Under the pieces are notes generated by a model that was given only the letters and a program-made list of their open reading frames with translations, ran no database searches and was not told where the DNA came from. Position numbers and translations under genes: made by a program. From Nostoc sp. 'Peltigera membranacea cyanobiont' 210A (GTDB lineage Bacteria > Cyanobacteriota > Cyanobacteriia > Cyanobacteriales > Nostocaceae): a stretch of DNA of 43,132 bases. Below are positions 8,425 through 16,536 of this stretch, piece after piece. Position 1 is the first letter of the stretch. Every line of letters begins with the position of its first letter. The stretch is from the NCBI RefSeq assembly GCF_002246015.1, contig NZ_NOLJ01000004.1, positions 188,702 through 231,833 on the forward strand, read 5' to 3'.

Positions 8425-8547
8425 CAATACTTTTCGGGTTTTGGGGGAAAGGGGAAAGGTTAAGGGTTTGAATTTACCTTTACCCCTTTCCCTTTAACTT
8501 TTCCCCAGACGAAAACAGAGATTGTTGGGTTTATCCGAAAAGTATTG
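8425..8547. mobile_element. 123-bp MITE with perfect 13-bp inverted ends and a 10-bp target duplication
   Basis: The left end CAATACTTTTCGG (8425-8437) and the right end CCGAAAAGTATTG (8535-8547) are perfect inverted repeats. Inside, a purine-rich arm (GGGGGAAAGGGGAAAGG) faces a complementary pyrimidine-rich arm (CCCCTTTCCCTTTAAC), so the element can fold on itself. The 10-mer GGGGTGAAAT flanks it directly on both sides (8415-8424 and 8548-8557), the mark of a target-site duplication. Nothing coding lies within. Confidence 0.75.
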
Positions 8548-8602
8548 GGGGTGAAATGACTGTGGAAATCATAACTAATTATTTGGGATATAAACTCTAC
8601 AA

Positions 8603-8631
8603 AAAACCGCTTGTCATTGACAAGCGGTTTT
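8603..8631 (-). terminator. Rho-independent terminator downstream of the DUF1517 gene
   Basis: AAACCGCTTGTC and GACAAGCGGTTT form a perfect stem of at least 12 bp around the loop ATT. A-runs on the left and T-runs on the right make it usable in both directions. It lies about 90 bp past the stop of the minus-strand gene ending at 8717. Confidence 0.75.
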
Positions 8632-8716
8632 CTAGTTATTGTTCTTAAGGGAAACTTATTCGTTGCACCAAGATGCAAAGTTTTTCTTAACGCTCAAGCG
8701 CAAAATTTATCAGAGA

Positions 8717-9700
8717 TTAAACAAGTCTCAAATCAGGATAATTTGCTAACACATCATCAGATGTGAGGGTATCATTTTCAGCTTGAGGAGTCCAAAGAAC
8801 TTCAATTGCTAGAAGCTTCTCGCTAGGGATACTACCAATTTGCCGCAAAGCTTGACGCAAATCGTCAGCACTATTAATCGCTGTGGGGATTTCAAACTTA
8901 CCTAGTGTCGCCGCCAGCAAGGTGACGATAATGTATTCACCAGGGCCTTCGGTAAATAGGCGGGTGGGGTTGTCGAGTTCACCAGCTGGAGGTAAAGCAT
9001 CTTTAGCAAGGGCTGCTTTGAGCTGGTTGTTGACATTAGAAAGAGTTTCTTCGCTAAACTTGCTGCGTTCTGCCAGTGAAAGCCGATTAAACTGACCTTC
9101 AGCTGAATTCAAGCTGGCTTGTTGAGTGCCACCACCTGCATATACAAAGTATTCGGGATGGCGGAGTAAAGCTAGGCTTGCTTCTTGGAGAATTTCTGCT
9201 CTGCCTTCTGGGGTGTTAGTATCAGCAGTTTCAGCAATGTGGTTGAGTTCATTTTGCAATTCACGGGCTTGAGCTAACAAACCTACTTGCAAACGAGTTA
9301 CAGAAACAGGAGAGTTACTGCTGTAATCTGCTTCTGGAGTTTCACCGCTAGAGACGCGGCGGAAAGTTTGCAATAAGAAATTAGCGATCGCCAAGAAAAT
9401 TAAGATGGTAAATATACCACCAAATCCTCCTCCAATACCCCAGAAGGGAACTATGAAGGGAAAGCCAAAGCCACCACCAAAACCACCACCAGGATAGTAT
9501 CCGCCCCCACCAGGAGGTGCATAAGTGCGTGGTGTATAGGTGCGGCTAGAAGGCGCTCTAAAGGAGCCACCACCGATACGACCCCCACTGCGGGCTGCTA
9601 ATGCGCCATCAGCGTGACCAAGAGCCAAAGCTAACACCAAGCTTAGGGCTAAGAAGGTTTTTAACAGCGGTTTGATGGTTTGTTGTAGTTTTTTACGCAT
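8717..9700 (-). CDS. DUF1517 domain protein, secreted or membrane-anchored
   Basis: The 327-residue protein begins with a basic stretch and a hydrophobic signal or anchor segment (FLALSLVLALALGHADGALA, about 15-34). A Gly/Tyr/Pro-rich region (about 38-80) follows, then a second hydrophobic stretch (FGGIFTILIFLAIANFLLQT, about 93-112). The C-terminal half is soluble and contains VTRLQVGLLAQARELQNEL, LALLRHPEYFVYAGGG, EYIIVTLLAATLGKF and the end TSDDVLANYPDLRLV. This order is typical of DUF1517 proteins of cyanobacteria and plastids. The biochemical function is not established from sequence. It is transcribed alone and ends at a strong terminator. Confidence 0.85.
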   Translation of the reverse strand: MRKKLQQTIKPLLKTFLALSLVLALALGHADGALAARSGGRIGGGSFRAPSSRTYTPRTYAPPGGGGYYPGGGFGGGFGFPFIVPFWGIGGGFGGIFTILIFLAIANFLLQTFRRVSSGETPEADYSSNSPVSVTRLQVGLLAQARELQNELNHIAETADTNTPEGRAEILQEASLALLRHPEYFVYAGGGTQQASLNSAEGQFNRLSLAERSKFSEETLSNVNNQLKAALAKDALPPAGELDNPTRLFTEGPGEYIIVTLLAATLGKFEIPTAINSADDLRQALRQIGSIPSEKLLAIEVLWTPQAENDTLTSDDVLANYPDLRLV

Positions 9701-10358
9701 AAGACAATCGCTTGAAAAACGGAATTATTAATTATGATTTCTCCCTATTCTGGGAGGAGTGTTGCAGGATGTCGCTAACGCTAGGCCGTAACAAGCAACT
9801 TTGTAGCATTCACTTTTAGAGGCTACATATTCAATTTACCGCGTCTTATCTTGGGTAAGTAGCGATCGCAGGGGGGATTTCTCGACTGGGGAACCGTACC
9901 TGAAGACATGTTTATCCTCACAGAAATTGCGATGTCTACGACGGTCACTGAGCGCAGCCGAAGTGCGGGCTATGTCTACGGGCAATAGTTTGCTATGCCT
10001 TGGAGTAGAAGTTTCAGACTACAGTCTACAGTTTTGAATTATACAGGTAAACAACTCACCGCTGAACGTAGCTAAATTTCGGAATTTTCGCAGTAGTTGT
10101 TCACTGAGCAATTTCGCTACAAGTGTTACCTTTGATTTTTTGTTCACTATGCACAGAAACTCTCAAATAATGAGAGATTTGCAACAAAAATAAAATCAAC
10201 ACAATAAAAAAACAATCTTCCTGCCTAATCTTCTAAAATAGGCTTCAAATTTGTCTACCAAATTTGTTTTAAAAGAAATAAAATAATAGTGATGGCTTTG
10301 AAAGTAATCCTAATTGTAAATATTAAAAACTATTTGAAATATAGTCATCAACTTTATT
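9701..10358. other. Intergenic region with mosaic repeats
   Basis: A mosaic repeat occupies about 9933-9985 (GCGATGTCTACGACGGTCAC, then TGAGCGCAGCCGAAGTGCGGG); a close relative is at 29684-29750. A short dyad CTCTCA-aataa-TGAGAG lies at 10160-10176. No gene is seen in either direction. Promoters for the two divergent genes must lie here. Confidence 0.5.
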
Positions 10359-11591
10359 ATGGAACATATTTCTCAACTAACAGCCGAAATCAGAGACAAA
10401 GCTGCATACCCAGATATCCTAGTTATATCCCGGATTTTCATGCCGAAAGAAGCTGTAATTGGGGAATATATCTACAATCGCTGTCTTCAAGATCCAGAAC
10501 GAGTAATTGTGCTGGCAGCTAGTTGCTCAGGAGATCGAGTATTTGATGAAGGTCAACAGTTTCCTGTGTATCGCTGGTATTATCCTAGATGCTGGCGTAG
10601 CGGCTATGTGGGAAATATCCTGAAGCCTTTGGTCAATATCGTCTGCTCATTTGTCCTAGCAATTAAACTCTATTTTCGCTATCACTATCGTTATATAGAG
10701 TGGGGCCACGGCTATGATTTTCCTTCACTGTTGCTATTGAGCTATTTGTTACCTATTCGCTTTTTTATCTATCTACACGGCAACGATCTTCTTTGTACTT
10801 TACACAATCCCGTGCTGCGATCGCTATTTAAATTAACACTCAAACGCGCCGAAGGTATTGTTTGTAATAGTTCTTATACAAGAGACTACCTAAGAGCTGC
10901 TTTCCGATTAGATACTCCTACCCACGTCATTAACCCCGTAATCAGACCAGAAAAATTTGGTAATAATGTAGCCAGTCCCAGTAGTCTTGATGATTTACGG
11001 GTTCGCGTGCGTCAGGCATACAACATTCCTGATTCAGCAATCGTTATTCTCTCCATCGGCAGACTAGCAAAACATAAAGGTTTCGACCGAGTAATTGATA
11101 ATATCCCAATCCTGCTAACTTTTGGGGTTGATGTCCACTATATACTCTGCGGGCAAGGGCCAAGTGAGTCGGAACTGAAATCTCTGGCGCATCGTTTGCG
11201 AGTTGATAAGCGCGTCCACTTTGCCGGATATGTACCAGAGCGAGAATTAGCAGGTTATTATACAGCTTGTGAGATATTTGCTATGCTGACTTTATCGGAT
11301 ACTAAACCTAATAATATGGAGGGTTTTGGTATGGCTTATTTAGAAGCAAGTTACTTCGGTAAGCCTATAATTGCCCCTCGTTTAGGCGGTGTTCTAGATA
11401 CAGTTCAGCATGAAGAAAATGGGATACTGGTTAATCCCAATTCTGGTTATGAAGTTTTTCAAGCTTTCAATCGGTTGTGCAAAGACCAACAACTACGCGA
11501 GCAACTCGGTCGTAAAGGTAAAGAATTAGCCAAGCGTAGAACCCTTCATCGATCGCTTTATAAATCAGAGGGGAAAAACGCAATTTTGTGA
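10359..11591 (+). CDS. Glycosyltransferase family 4 (GT-B fold)
   Basis: This 410-residue protein probably transfers a sugar from a nucleotide donor to a lipid or polysaccharide acceptor. The N-terminal Rossmann-like half contains YPDILVISRIFMPKEAVIGE and a hydrophobic patch (YLLPIRFFIYLHGNDLL) that may touch the membrane. The C-terminal donor-binding half has IVILSIGRLAKHKGFDRVID, YILCGQGPSESELKSLA, VHFAGYVPERELAGYY, and the E-x7-E signature EGFGMAYLEA near residue 320, followed by KPIIAPRLGGVLDTV. All are typical of GT4. The last 20 residues are unremarkable, and the protein may be slightly short. The substrate cannot be told. No other polysaccharide gene is adjacent. Confidence 0.88.
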   Translation: MEHISQLTAEIRDKAAYPDILVISRIFMPKEAVIGEYIYNRCLQDPERVIVLAASCSGDRVFDEGQQFPVYRWYYPRCWRSGYVGNILKPLVNIVCSFVLAIKLYFRYHYRYIEWGHGYDFPSLLLLSYLLPIRFFIYLHGNDLLCTLHNPVLRSLFKLTLKRAEGIVCNSSYTRDYLRAAFRLDTPTHVINPVIRPEKFGNNVASPSSLDDLRVRVRQAYNIPDSAIVILSIGRLAKHKGFDRVIDNIPILLTFGVDVHYILCGQGPSESELKSLAHRLRVDKRVHFAGYVPERELAGYYTACEIFAMLTLSDTKPNNMEGFGMAYLEASYFGKPIIAPRLGGVLDTVQHEENGILVNPNSGYEVFQAFNRLCKDQQLREQLGRKGKELAKRRTLHRSLYKSEGKNAIL

Positions 11592-11752
11592 AATAATTTT
11601 ATTAACTAAACCGGATTGAATCATAAAATTCAAAAAATACCAAAAAGGGCAATTTACTATAAGTCATATTTCTGCATAAGCTTTAACAAATTACTTCACA
11701 AAAGAGCAAAATTAAAGTGTAAAATCTCGTTTGTGATGTAATTAAATGTGCA

Positions 11753-12661
11753 ATGAAAAATATCTGGTTTAACATAGAGCAATTCCTTCGGTGTTACGCA
11801 AAGCGCCGAATTCAATCTTTTGTATTTACAGTAATTGGATGTCTTGCTGTTGTAAGTGTGATTACCTTTGGGGCAATGTATGTTGTGGCTCAACCTGCTT
11901 CAACTTCATCTGAACGTCCCGCTGTTAAAGCACCAAATTTCGGGCGACACTTTCAAGAATTTGGACGTGAAGGCTCTATCTTGATTTACGACTCAAAAAA
12001 TAACCGCATCTATGAACACAATCCTCAACGTAATGCAACCGCAATTGCTCCAGCTTCAACATTCAAAATTTTTAACGCGCTGGTGGCATTAGAAACAGGT
12101 GTAGTTCCTGATGATGTGGCAGTTCTCACTTGGGATGGAATTCATCGAGAGATTGATGCCTGGAATCATGATACAAATTTGCGTCAAGCCTTTAAGGATT
12201 CAACTGTTTGGTTCTATCAAGTATTGGCGCGTAGGGCTGGATATGAACGGATGCAGCAATTTATTAATAAAGTAGGCTACGGGAACCGTCAGATTGGCAC
12301 TGTCGCAGACATCGATCATTTTTGGCTACAGCAGCCTTTGCAAATTACACCCAAAGAGCAAATTAAGTTTTTGCAACGGTTATATCAAGGCGATTTGCCT
12401 TTCTCGCAACGGACAATAAATCTTGTCAAAGATATTATGGTACGCGAACAAACTCCAGACTACACACTGCGAGGAAAAACGGGATGGTTAACGAGTACTA
12501 AACCAAACATTGGTTGGTTTGTGGGTTATTTAGAGCAAAACAAAAACGTCTATTTTTTCGCGACAACCCTTGATATGCAAAAATCGGAAGATGCACCCGC
12601 TCGCATTGAGATTACACGACGTAGCCTCAAGGATTTGGGCTTGCTGACTCAAATCAACTAG
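11753..12661 (+). CDS. Class D (OXA-like) beta-lactamase
   Basis: This serine beta-lactamase homologue of 302 residues has an N-terminal membrane segment or signal (about 22-46), so the enzyme would sit in the periplasm. Every class D motif is visible: S102-T-F-K105 in APASTFKIFNALVALETG, S150-T-V, Y176-G-N, W191 of the omega region, and K242-T-G. IDAWNHDTNLRQAFKDSTVW and PLQITPKEQIKFLQRLYQGD are also characteristic. The active-site set looks complete, so hydrolysis of penicillin-type substrates is likely. A penicillin-recognising sensor or peptidoglycan role cannot be excluded. Its stop codon overlaps the convergent thiS stop by 4 bp. It is a chromosomal gene with no resistance-type mobile context. 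Confidence 0.9.
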   Translation: MKNIWFNIEQFLRCYAKRRIQSFVFTVIGCLAVVSVITFGAMYVVAQPASTSSERPAVKAPNFGRHFQEFGREGSILIYDSKNNRIYEHNPQRNATAIAPASTFKIFNALVALETGVVPDDVAVLTWDGIHREIDAWNHDTNLRQAFKDSTVWFYQVLARRAGYERMQQFINKVGYGNRQIGTVADIDHFWLQQPLQITPKEQIKFLQRLYQGDLPFSQRTINLVKDIMVREQTPDYTLRGKTGWLTSTKPNIGWFVGYLEQNKNVYFFATTLDMQKSEDAPARIEITRRSLKDLGLLTQIN

Positions 12662-12870
12662 CCACCACCAACAATAGTTACCACTTCTAAGCGATCGCCT
12701 GGCTGCACTTTTGTTTGTGGCCAAAACTGGCGGTGTAAAATTTCACCGTTATACTCCACAGCCACCAAGCGGGGGTTAAAACCCAACTGTTGGAGTAAGT
12801 CGGGTAAAGAAGTTTGAAATGAACAGCTATGGGTTTCCCCATTTACCTGAATCGTAATCTCGTTAGACAT
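12658..12870 (-). CDS. thiS: ThiS, thiamine sulfur-carrier protein
   Basis: ThiS is a small ubiquitin-like carrier whose C-terminal Gly-Gly is thiocarboxylated to give sulfur for the thiazole of thiamine. From ATG 12870 the protein has 70 residues: ITIQVNGETHSC, a middle LPDLLQQLGFNPRLVAVEYN, and the end PGDRLEVVTIVGGG. The tail has three glycines. The frame is open 15 residues further upstream, but that part is encoded by a dispersed repeat (GGGGAATGGGGACTGGGG), so the inner ATG is chosen. It lies about 100 bp downstream of thiE on the same strand, as in other cyanobacteria, and meets the beta-lactamase gene tail to tail. Confidence 0.92.
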   Translation of the reverse strand: MSNEITIQVNGETHSCSFQTSLPDLLQQLGFNPRLVAVEYNGEILHRQFWPQTKVQPGDRLEVVTIVGGG

Positions 12871-12971
12871 AAATGTGGGGAATGGGGACTGGGGAATGCG
12901 GTATTGGTTACTCACTTCGGGCTAATGACAAATACTTCGGCTTCGCTCAGTACAAGTGACAAATGACTCTT
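12871..12971. repeat. Mosaic repeat between thiE and thiS
   Basis: The GGGGAATGGGGACTGGGG module and an inverted copy of the ACTTGTACTGAGCGAAG module (12931-12957) sit between the two thi genes, with TGACAAATGAC heptamer fragments beside them. It is the same combination as the insertion inside menD. Confidence 0.6.
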
Positions 12972-14087
12972 TTAAAGTTCTGGTTTAATGCGATTGAGTT
13001 GGGAGAGCAAATATTGTGTCACGAGGGTAGGCTGTTCGGCTTGCATGAGCGATCGCACCACAGCTACACGTTCGGCTCCCGCATCGATCGCATCATTGAT
13101 ATTATTGGCATCTATTCCCCCAATCGCAAACCAGGGAATTGAGCAATTTTTGGCTGCATAGCTGACATATTCTAGCCCTGTTGCTGCTTTACCTACTTTC
13201 GTGGGAGTTTCATAAACTGGCCCCACGCCAATATAATCTACACCTTCAGCAATTGCTGCTTGCATTTCTTCTTTATTTGTGGTAGAAAGCCCTATCAGAC
13301 GTTGCGAACCCAGTAATTGCCGAGCAACAGCAATAGGCATATCTTGTTGTCCCAGATGCACCCCATCGGCATCGACAGCTAAAGCTACATCCACGCGATC
13401 GTTAACAATAAACAAAGCGCCGTAGATGTGGCATAACTGGCGTAATTTTCTCGCTTGTTCTAGACGCAAAGAATCATCGGCGGTTTTATCGCGGTACTGT
13501 AAAAGCGTTAATCCACCTTTGAGTGCAGCCTCGACATTGCTCAACAAATTTTCACTAGGGGAAGTAACAAGATACAAATGCGATCGCCACAACAATTGAT
13601 GGCGCTGATGACCCATTAAACTACTTTCTAGGGTATAAACCTGATAGCGCATCTGCTTACAAGCCTTAGCCATATTTGGCTGGTAAAGCTTGCTGTATTC
13701 TTCCAACACCCGTAATGCTTCTTCTATCCGGCAAAAGTTAGCTTGCAAGACCGATTTTATACTAGCTCGTTGTTCTTCTTGAGGATGAGTTAACTCAGTC
13801 CCAAGATCGCCTGGTGTATCTCGCGCCGCCCGCAATTCTGAGGTATGCCACTTGGCTACCTCTTGTCGCAGCCGCTTGCATTCAAGAGCCAACTGGGCAT
13901 TATTCAACCCAAACCGACACCATTCCTCAATGATTCGCAAGCCCTCACGAGCGCGGTCTAAATTGGCATCTAAAATGCGGTAAACAACTTGCTGTATTTG
14001 CTCTTTTTGGCTGTATGGCTCGACCATTACAACAACCCCGTTAGTGCTTTCATCGAAGTGTGAATTATCATAAGTCCTAGTAACCAT
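12972..14087 (-). CDS. thiE: ThiE, thiamine-phosphate synthase with cyanobacterial N-terminal extension
   Basis: ThiE joins the pyrimidine and thiazole moieties to give thiamine phosphate. The C-terminal TIM barrel (about 165-365) has LYLVTSPSENLLSNVEAAL, GGLTLLQYRDK, LFIVNDRVDVALAVDADGVH, LGQQDMP, YIGVGPVYETPTK and WFAIGGIDANNI, all matching the family. The N-terminal 150 residues (RILDANLDRAREGLRIIEEW and a second similar helix pair CRIEEALRVLEEYSKL) are the extension usual in cyanobacterial ThiE. The first 20 residues may be leader: MVEPYSQKEQ at residue 21 is an alternative start. It precedes thiS. No TPP riboswitch is seen upstream. Confidence 0.93.
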   Translation of the reverse strand: MVTRTYDNSHFDESTNGVVVMVEPYSQKEQIQQVVYRILDANLDRAREGLRIIEEWCRFGLNNAQLALECKRLRQEVAKWHTSELRAARDTPGDLGTELTHPQEEQRASIKSVLQANFCRIEEALRVLEEYSKLYQPNMAKACKQMRYQVYTLESSLMGHQRHQLLWRSHLYLVTSPSENLLSNVEAALKGGLTLLQYRDKTADDSLRLEQARKLRQLCHIYGALFIVNDRVDVALAVDADGVHLGQQDMPIAVARQLLGSQRLIGLSTTNKEEMQAAIAEGVDYIGVGPVYETPTKVGKAATGLEYVSYAAKNCSIPWFAIGGIDANNINDAIDAGAERVAVVRSLMQAEQPTLVTQYLLSQLNRIKPEL

Positions 14088-14377
14088 AAGTTAATTAATT
14101 TGCTTTTTTTTTACTAATTTTTGCGGAATCTACGCAAAATAACGTAGTAGTGAGGGTTACGGTAGATTATCCCATGTTCCTATAGACAGTGATAAGGGTA
14201 GTTTGAGGCTACAGTTTCGCGCTAAGTTTAGTCAAGTATTTTACGGTAGACAACAAGCTTACAAAGGATTGGCAAAAGGGAATACACCAGAAAATTCACA
14301 AGAAATATATTAGTGAAAACAATGTAAATACTAGCAGCGTTAGGTCTCTACAAGGGTTTTGGATAAAGCATATTTAA

Positions 14378-14413
14378 TTTCACTCTTATATCTAAATAGA
14401 TATAAGAGTGAAA
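14378..14413. repeat. Perfect 16-bp inverted repeat with 4-nt loop
   Basis: TTTCACTCTTATATCT and AGATATAAGAGTGAAA pair perfectly around AAAT. The stem is AT-rich with no T-run after it, so it is not a standard terminator. It may be a miniature element or an RNA hairpin. Confidence 0.65.
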
Positions 14414-14418
14414 ATGAC

Positions 14419-14446
14419 GTAGGCACAATTCATGAATTGTACCTAC
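14419..14446. repeat. 28-bp palindrome next to the hairpin
   Basis: GTAGG and CCTAC enclose the perfect palindrome ACAATTCATGAATTGT, with one mismatched pair (C/A) between. It begins 5 bp after the previous hairpin. Confidence 0.6.
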
Positions 14447-14555
14447 CAATCATTTTGGGCAACGCACAATTAATTTCTGGAGATGTCCAATATCATTTAT
14501 TACTATGTATTAAATATCGCCAATTGCTCAATATATGGGTAATATTATCGACATA

Positions 14556-14573
14556 ATACTCTCTAGAGAGTAT
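14556..14573. promoter_or_regulatory. 18-bp perfect palindrome upstream of the beta-helix gene, possible operator
   Basis: ATACTCTCTAGAGAGTAT is a perfect palindrome ending 37 bp before the chosen ATG and 20 bp before the Shine-Dalgarno AAGGAG (14594-14599). That position would suit a repressor site or a leader hairpin. The regulator is unknown. Confidence 0.4.
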
Positions 14574-14610
14574 AAGAATTTATGATTACTTATAAGGAGC
14601 CGTGTTAAAT

Positions 14611-16536
14611 ATGATTCTCCCTCGTGTGTTTCCTGAGTACCGTAGAGTAGATGTTTTGTTTGCAAAGCTGAAGTTTCTGAAATCAGCAAGGCTTTTATTT
14701 TTTAGTTTTTCAGTATTATCTTTTACTGTAGGTATGGGGGCGGCAAGTATAGCGTTCTTGGGTATAAGCCTGGATAGTGCGTTAGCGTTCGCGGAGCGTT
14801 CCGTAGGAAAGCCCGCCAAAGGCATCGCTCAAATTCCATCGACACCAGATTCAACGCCTCTGAATCAGAAAACACCTTCTCAGGCTAATGTGCTATTTGT
14901 CAATCCTGGTGTTGGAGATGACAAGGCAGGCAATGGCAGCGAATCCGCTCCTGTAAAGACGATTACCCAAGCGCTGCGATTAGCTAATGCCAATACTGTA
15001 ATTATGCTTTCCACTGGCACTTATAGCGCCGAGACAGGAGAGGAATTTCCCTTAATACTGAAACCGGGTATCTCAATTCAAGGCAACCCCAGCAATCAAG
15101 GTAAAGACATTATCATTCAGGGAGGCGGTGATTACCTCAGTCGGAGCTTTGCCGGTCAAAATGTCACAATTGTTGGAGCAAACCAAGTCTTGCTCACTGG
15201 GGTAACGGTGACGAACCCTAATCGCCGTGGTTACGGTTTATGGATTGAATCTAGCAATCCGGTAGTCGCAGAAAATACTTTTACTGGCAATACTCAAGAT
15301 GGGATTTCTGTCTGTGGTAATGCTGCACCCACTATTAGTAAGAATTACTTCGATCGCAATGGAGCCAATGGCATCACAATTGCTGGTAACTCCAGTCCCC
15401 AAGTGAGGGAAAATGTCTTTCACCAAACGGGTTTTGGGATTAATATTGCCCAAAATGCCGCTCCTGTAATTATAGGCAATCAAATTCAGAACAATAGATC
15501 GGGAATTGTCGTACAAGCAAATGCTCGCCCGATTTTACGTAACAATATTATTCAAGATAATAAAGAAGATGGTTTAGTTGCGATCGCTCAAGCAATGCCA
15601 GATTTGGGTAGTGCATCCGAACCTGGGGGTAATACATTTCAAAATAATGCCCGCCACGACATTAACGCCAGTGCTGCTAAACAAGTGATTTCTGCTGCTG
15701 GTAACAACCTTGTGAGCGATCGCATCACTGGCAAGGTAGATATTAATGGTACAACAGCACTAGCAACCCAAAATTCTCAACCAGTTCCCAACAACGTATT
15801 ACGACAAATACCATCAACTGGAGAAATCACCTTTTCGGCTCCCGAAATCTCTGAAACTACTAATGGGCAAACCAGCAACAGCATTTCAGCAAATAATCCT
15901 GTTTCTACACAATTAAACAGTCAACGGCTGCCATTAATGCCTGCCAATAATGTACCGCCTTCCCCGCCTATATCCAAACAACCACCTACTTCTAAAGTCG
16001 CCGGATTTCCTACTCCTAGCAGCTTGTCAGGTAGACAAATACCAACTAACGCACAGCCACTTGATACACCACAGTTAAATTACGTGCGGATCGATCCTAA
16101 TACCATTGAGTTTACTGCCCCTGAGTCCCCATCCAATTCAGTTGCACAGCCACCAGTTTCAAGTATGAAGAATCAAACACAGCAACCATTACCAATATTA
16201 GAAACTGCTGCTTCCGGTGCTTCAGAACTTTTACCACTTCCCAATCGCAATATCCCCATTGTTAATACTCGCAATCTGCAAACAAGTTCTGCAAGTATTC
16301 CCTATAGTAGTAACTCTGCAACACAATTTGGTATACGTTATCGCGTAGTAGTGCCACTTGCAACTGATAAGGATCGAGATTTAGTAAAATTCCTTGCTCC
16401 TGGTGCGTTTCCCACAGTTTGGCAAGGTCAAAGAGTTATGCAAGCAGGAGTATTTAGTAGTGAATATAATGCTAAAGAAATGCTCAAAACACTCTCTAGT
16501 AAAGGTTTAAGAGTCATTATGGAGCCGTTGAATTAA
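14611..16536 (+). CDS. Secreted DUF1565-type beta-helix protein with C-terminal SPOR-like domain
   Basis: The ATG at 14611 lies 11 bp after AAGGAG; a GTG at 14602 is too close to it. Near the N-terminus there is a hydrophobic export segment (FFSFSVLSFTVGMGAASIAF). From about 90 the DUF1565-like part NVLFVNPGVGDDKAGNGSES begins, followed by repeated right-handed beta-helix turns (NPVVAENTFTGNTQDGISV, SPQVRENVFHQTGFGINI, ARPILRNNIIQDNKEDGLV) to about 330. A long Pro/Ser/Gln-rich linker follows. The last 70 residues (YRVVVPLATDKDRDLVKFL, MQAGVFSSEYNAKEMLKTLS) resemble a SPOR domain, which in other proteins binds peptidoglycan. A surface or wall-bound role is inferred. A dispersed repeat near residues 56-71 lies in frame just after the signal region. 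Confidence 0.85.
   Translation: MILPRVFPEYRRVDVLFAKLKFLKSARLLFFSFSVLSFTVGMGAASIAFLGISLDSALAFAERSVGKPAKGIAQIPSTPDSTPLNQKTPSQANVLFVNPGVGDDKAGNGSESAPVKTITQALRLANANTVIMLSTGTYSAETGEEFPLILKPGISIQGNPSNQGKDIIIQGGGDYLSRSFAGQNVTIVGANQVLLTGVTVTNPNRRGYGLWIESSNPVVAENTFTGNTQDGISVCGNAAPTISKNYFDRNGANGITIAGNSSPQVRENVFHQTGFGINIAQNAAPVIIGNQIQNNRSGIVVQANARPILRNNIIQDNKEDGLVAIAQAMPDLGSASEPGGNTFQNNARHDINASAAKQVISAAGNNLVSDRITGKVDINGTTALATQNSQPVPNNVLRQIPSTGEITFSAPEISETTNGQTSNSISANNPVSTQLNSQRLPLMPANNVPPSPPISKQPPTSKVAGFPTPSSLSGRQIPTNAQPLDTPQLNYVRIDPNTIEFTAPESPSNSVAQPPVSSMKNQTQQPLPILETAASGASELLPLPNRNIPIVNTRNLQTSSASIPYSSNSATQFGIRYRVVVPLATDKDRDLVKFLAPGAFPTVWQGQRVMQAGVFSSEYNAKEMLKTLSSKGLRVIMEPLN
14779..14826. repeat. Dispersed repeat inserted in frame after the signal segment
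   Basis: GCGTTAGCGTTCGCGGAGCG followed by TTCCGTAGGAAAGC belongs to the mosaic repeat family seen between genes at 16559-16583, 29700-29730 and 31290-31315. Here it is translated as part of the beta-helix protein (around FAERSVGKPAKGIAQ). Confidence 0.55.

Larger units (their letters stand above)
8262..8716. other. Intergenic region containing a hairpin, a MITE and a terminator
   Basis: Besides the MITE (8425-8547) and the terminator hairpin (8603-8631), it holds an imperfect inverted repeat at about 8370-8418 (CCCCACCCTT against AAGGTGGGG). No protein gene is convincing. Confidence 0.5.
14088..14610. other. Intergenic region with three strong palindromes
   Basis: A divergent spacer between thiE and the beta-helix gene. 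It contains a 16-bp-stem hairpin, a 28-bp palindrome and an 18-bp perfect palindrome, listed separately. The small frames here are not gene-like. Confidence 0.5.

Noticed and set aside
14088..14360. TPP riboswitch upstream of thiE
   Set aside because: I looked for the conserved THI-element segments on the minus strand and did not find them.
14359..14556. 65-codon plus-strand frame
   Set aside because: It runs through the hairpin and palindrome and looks like chance translation.
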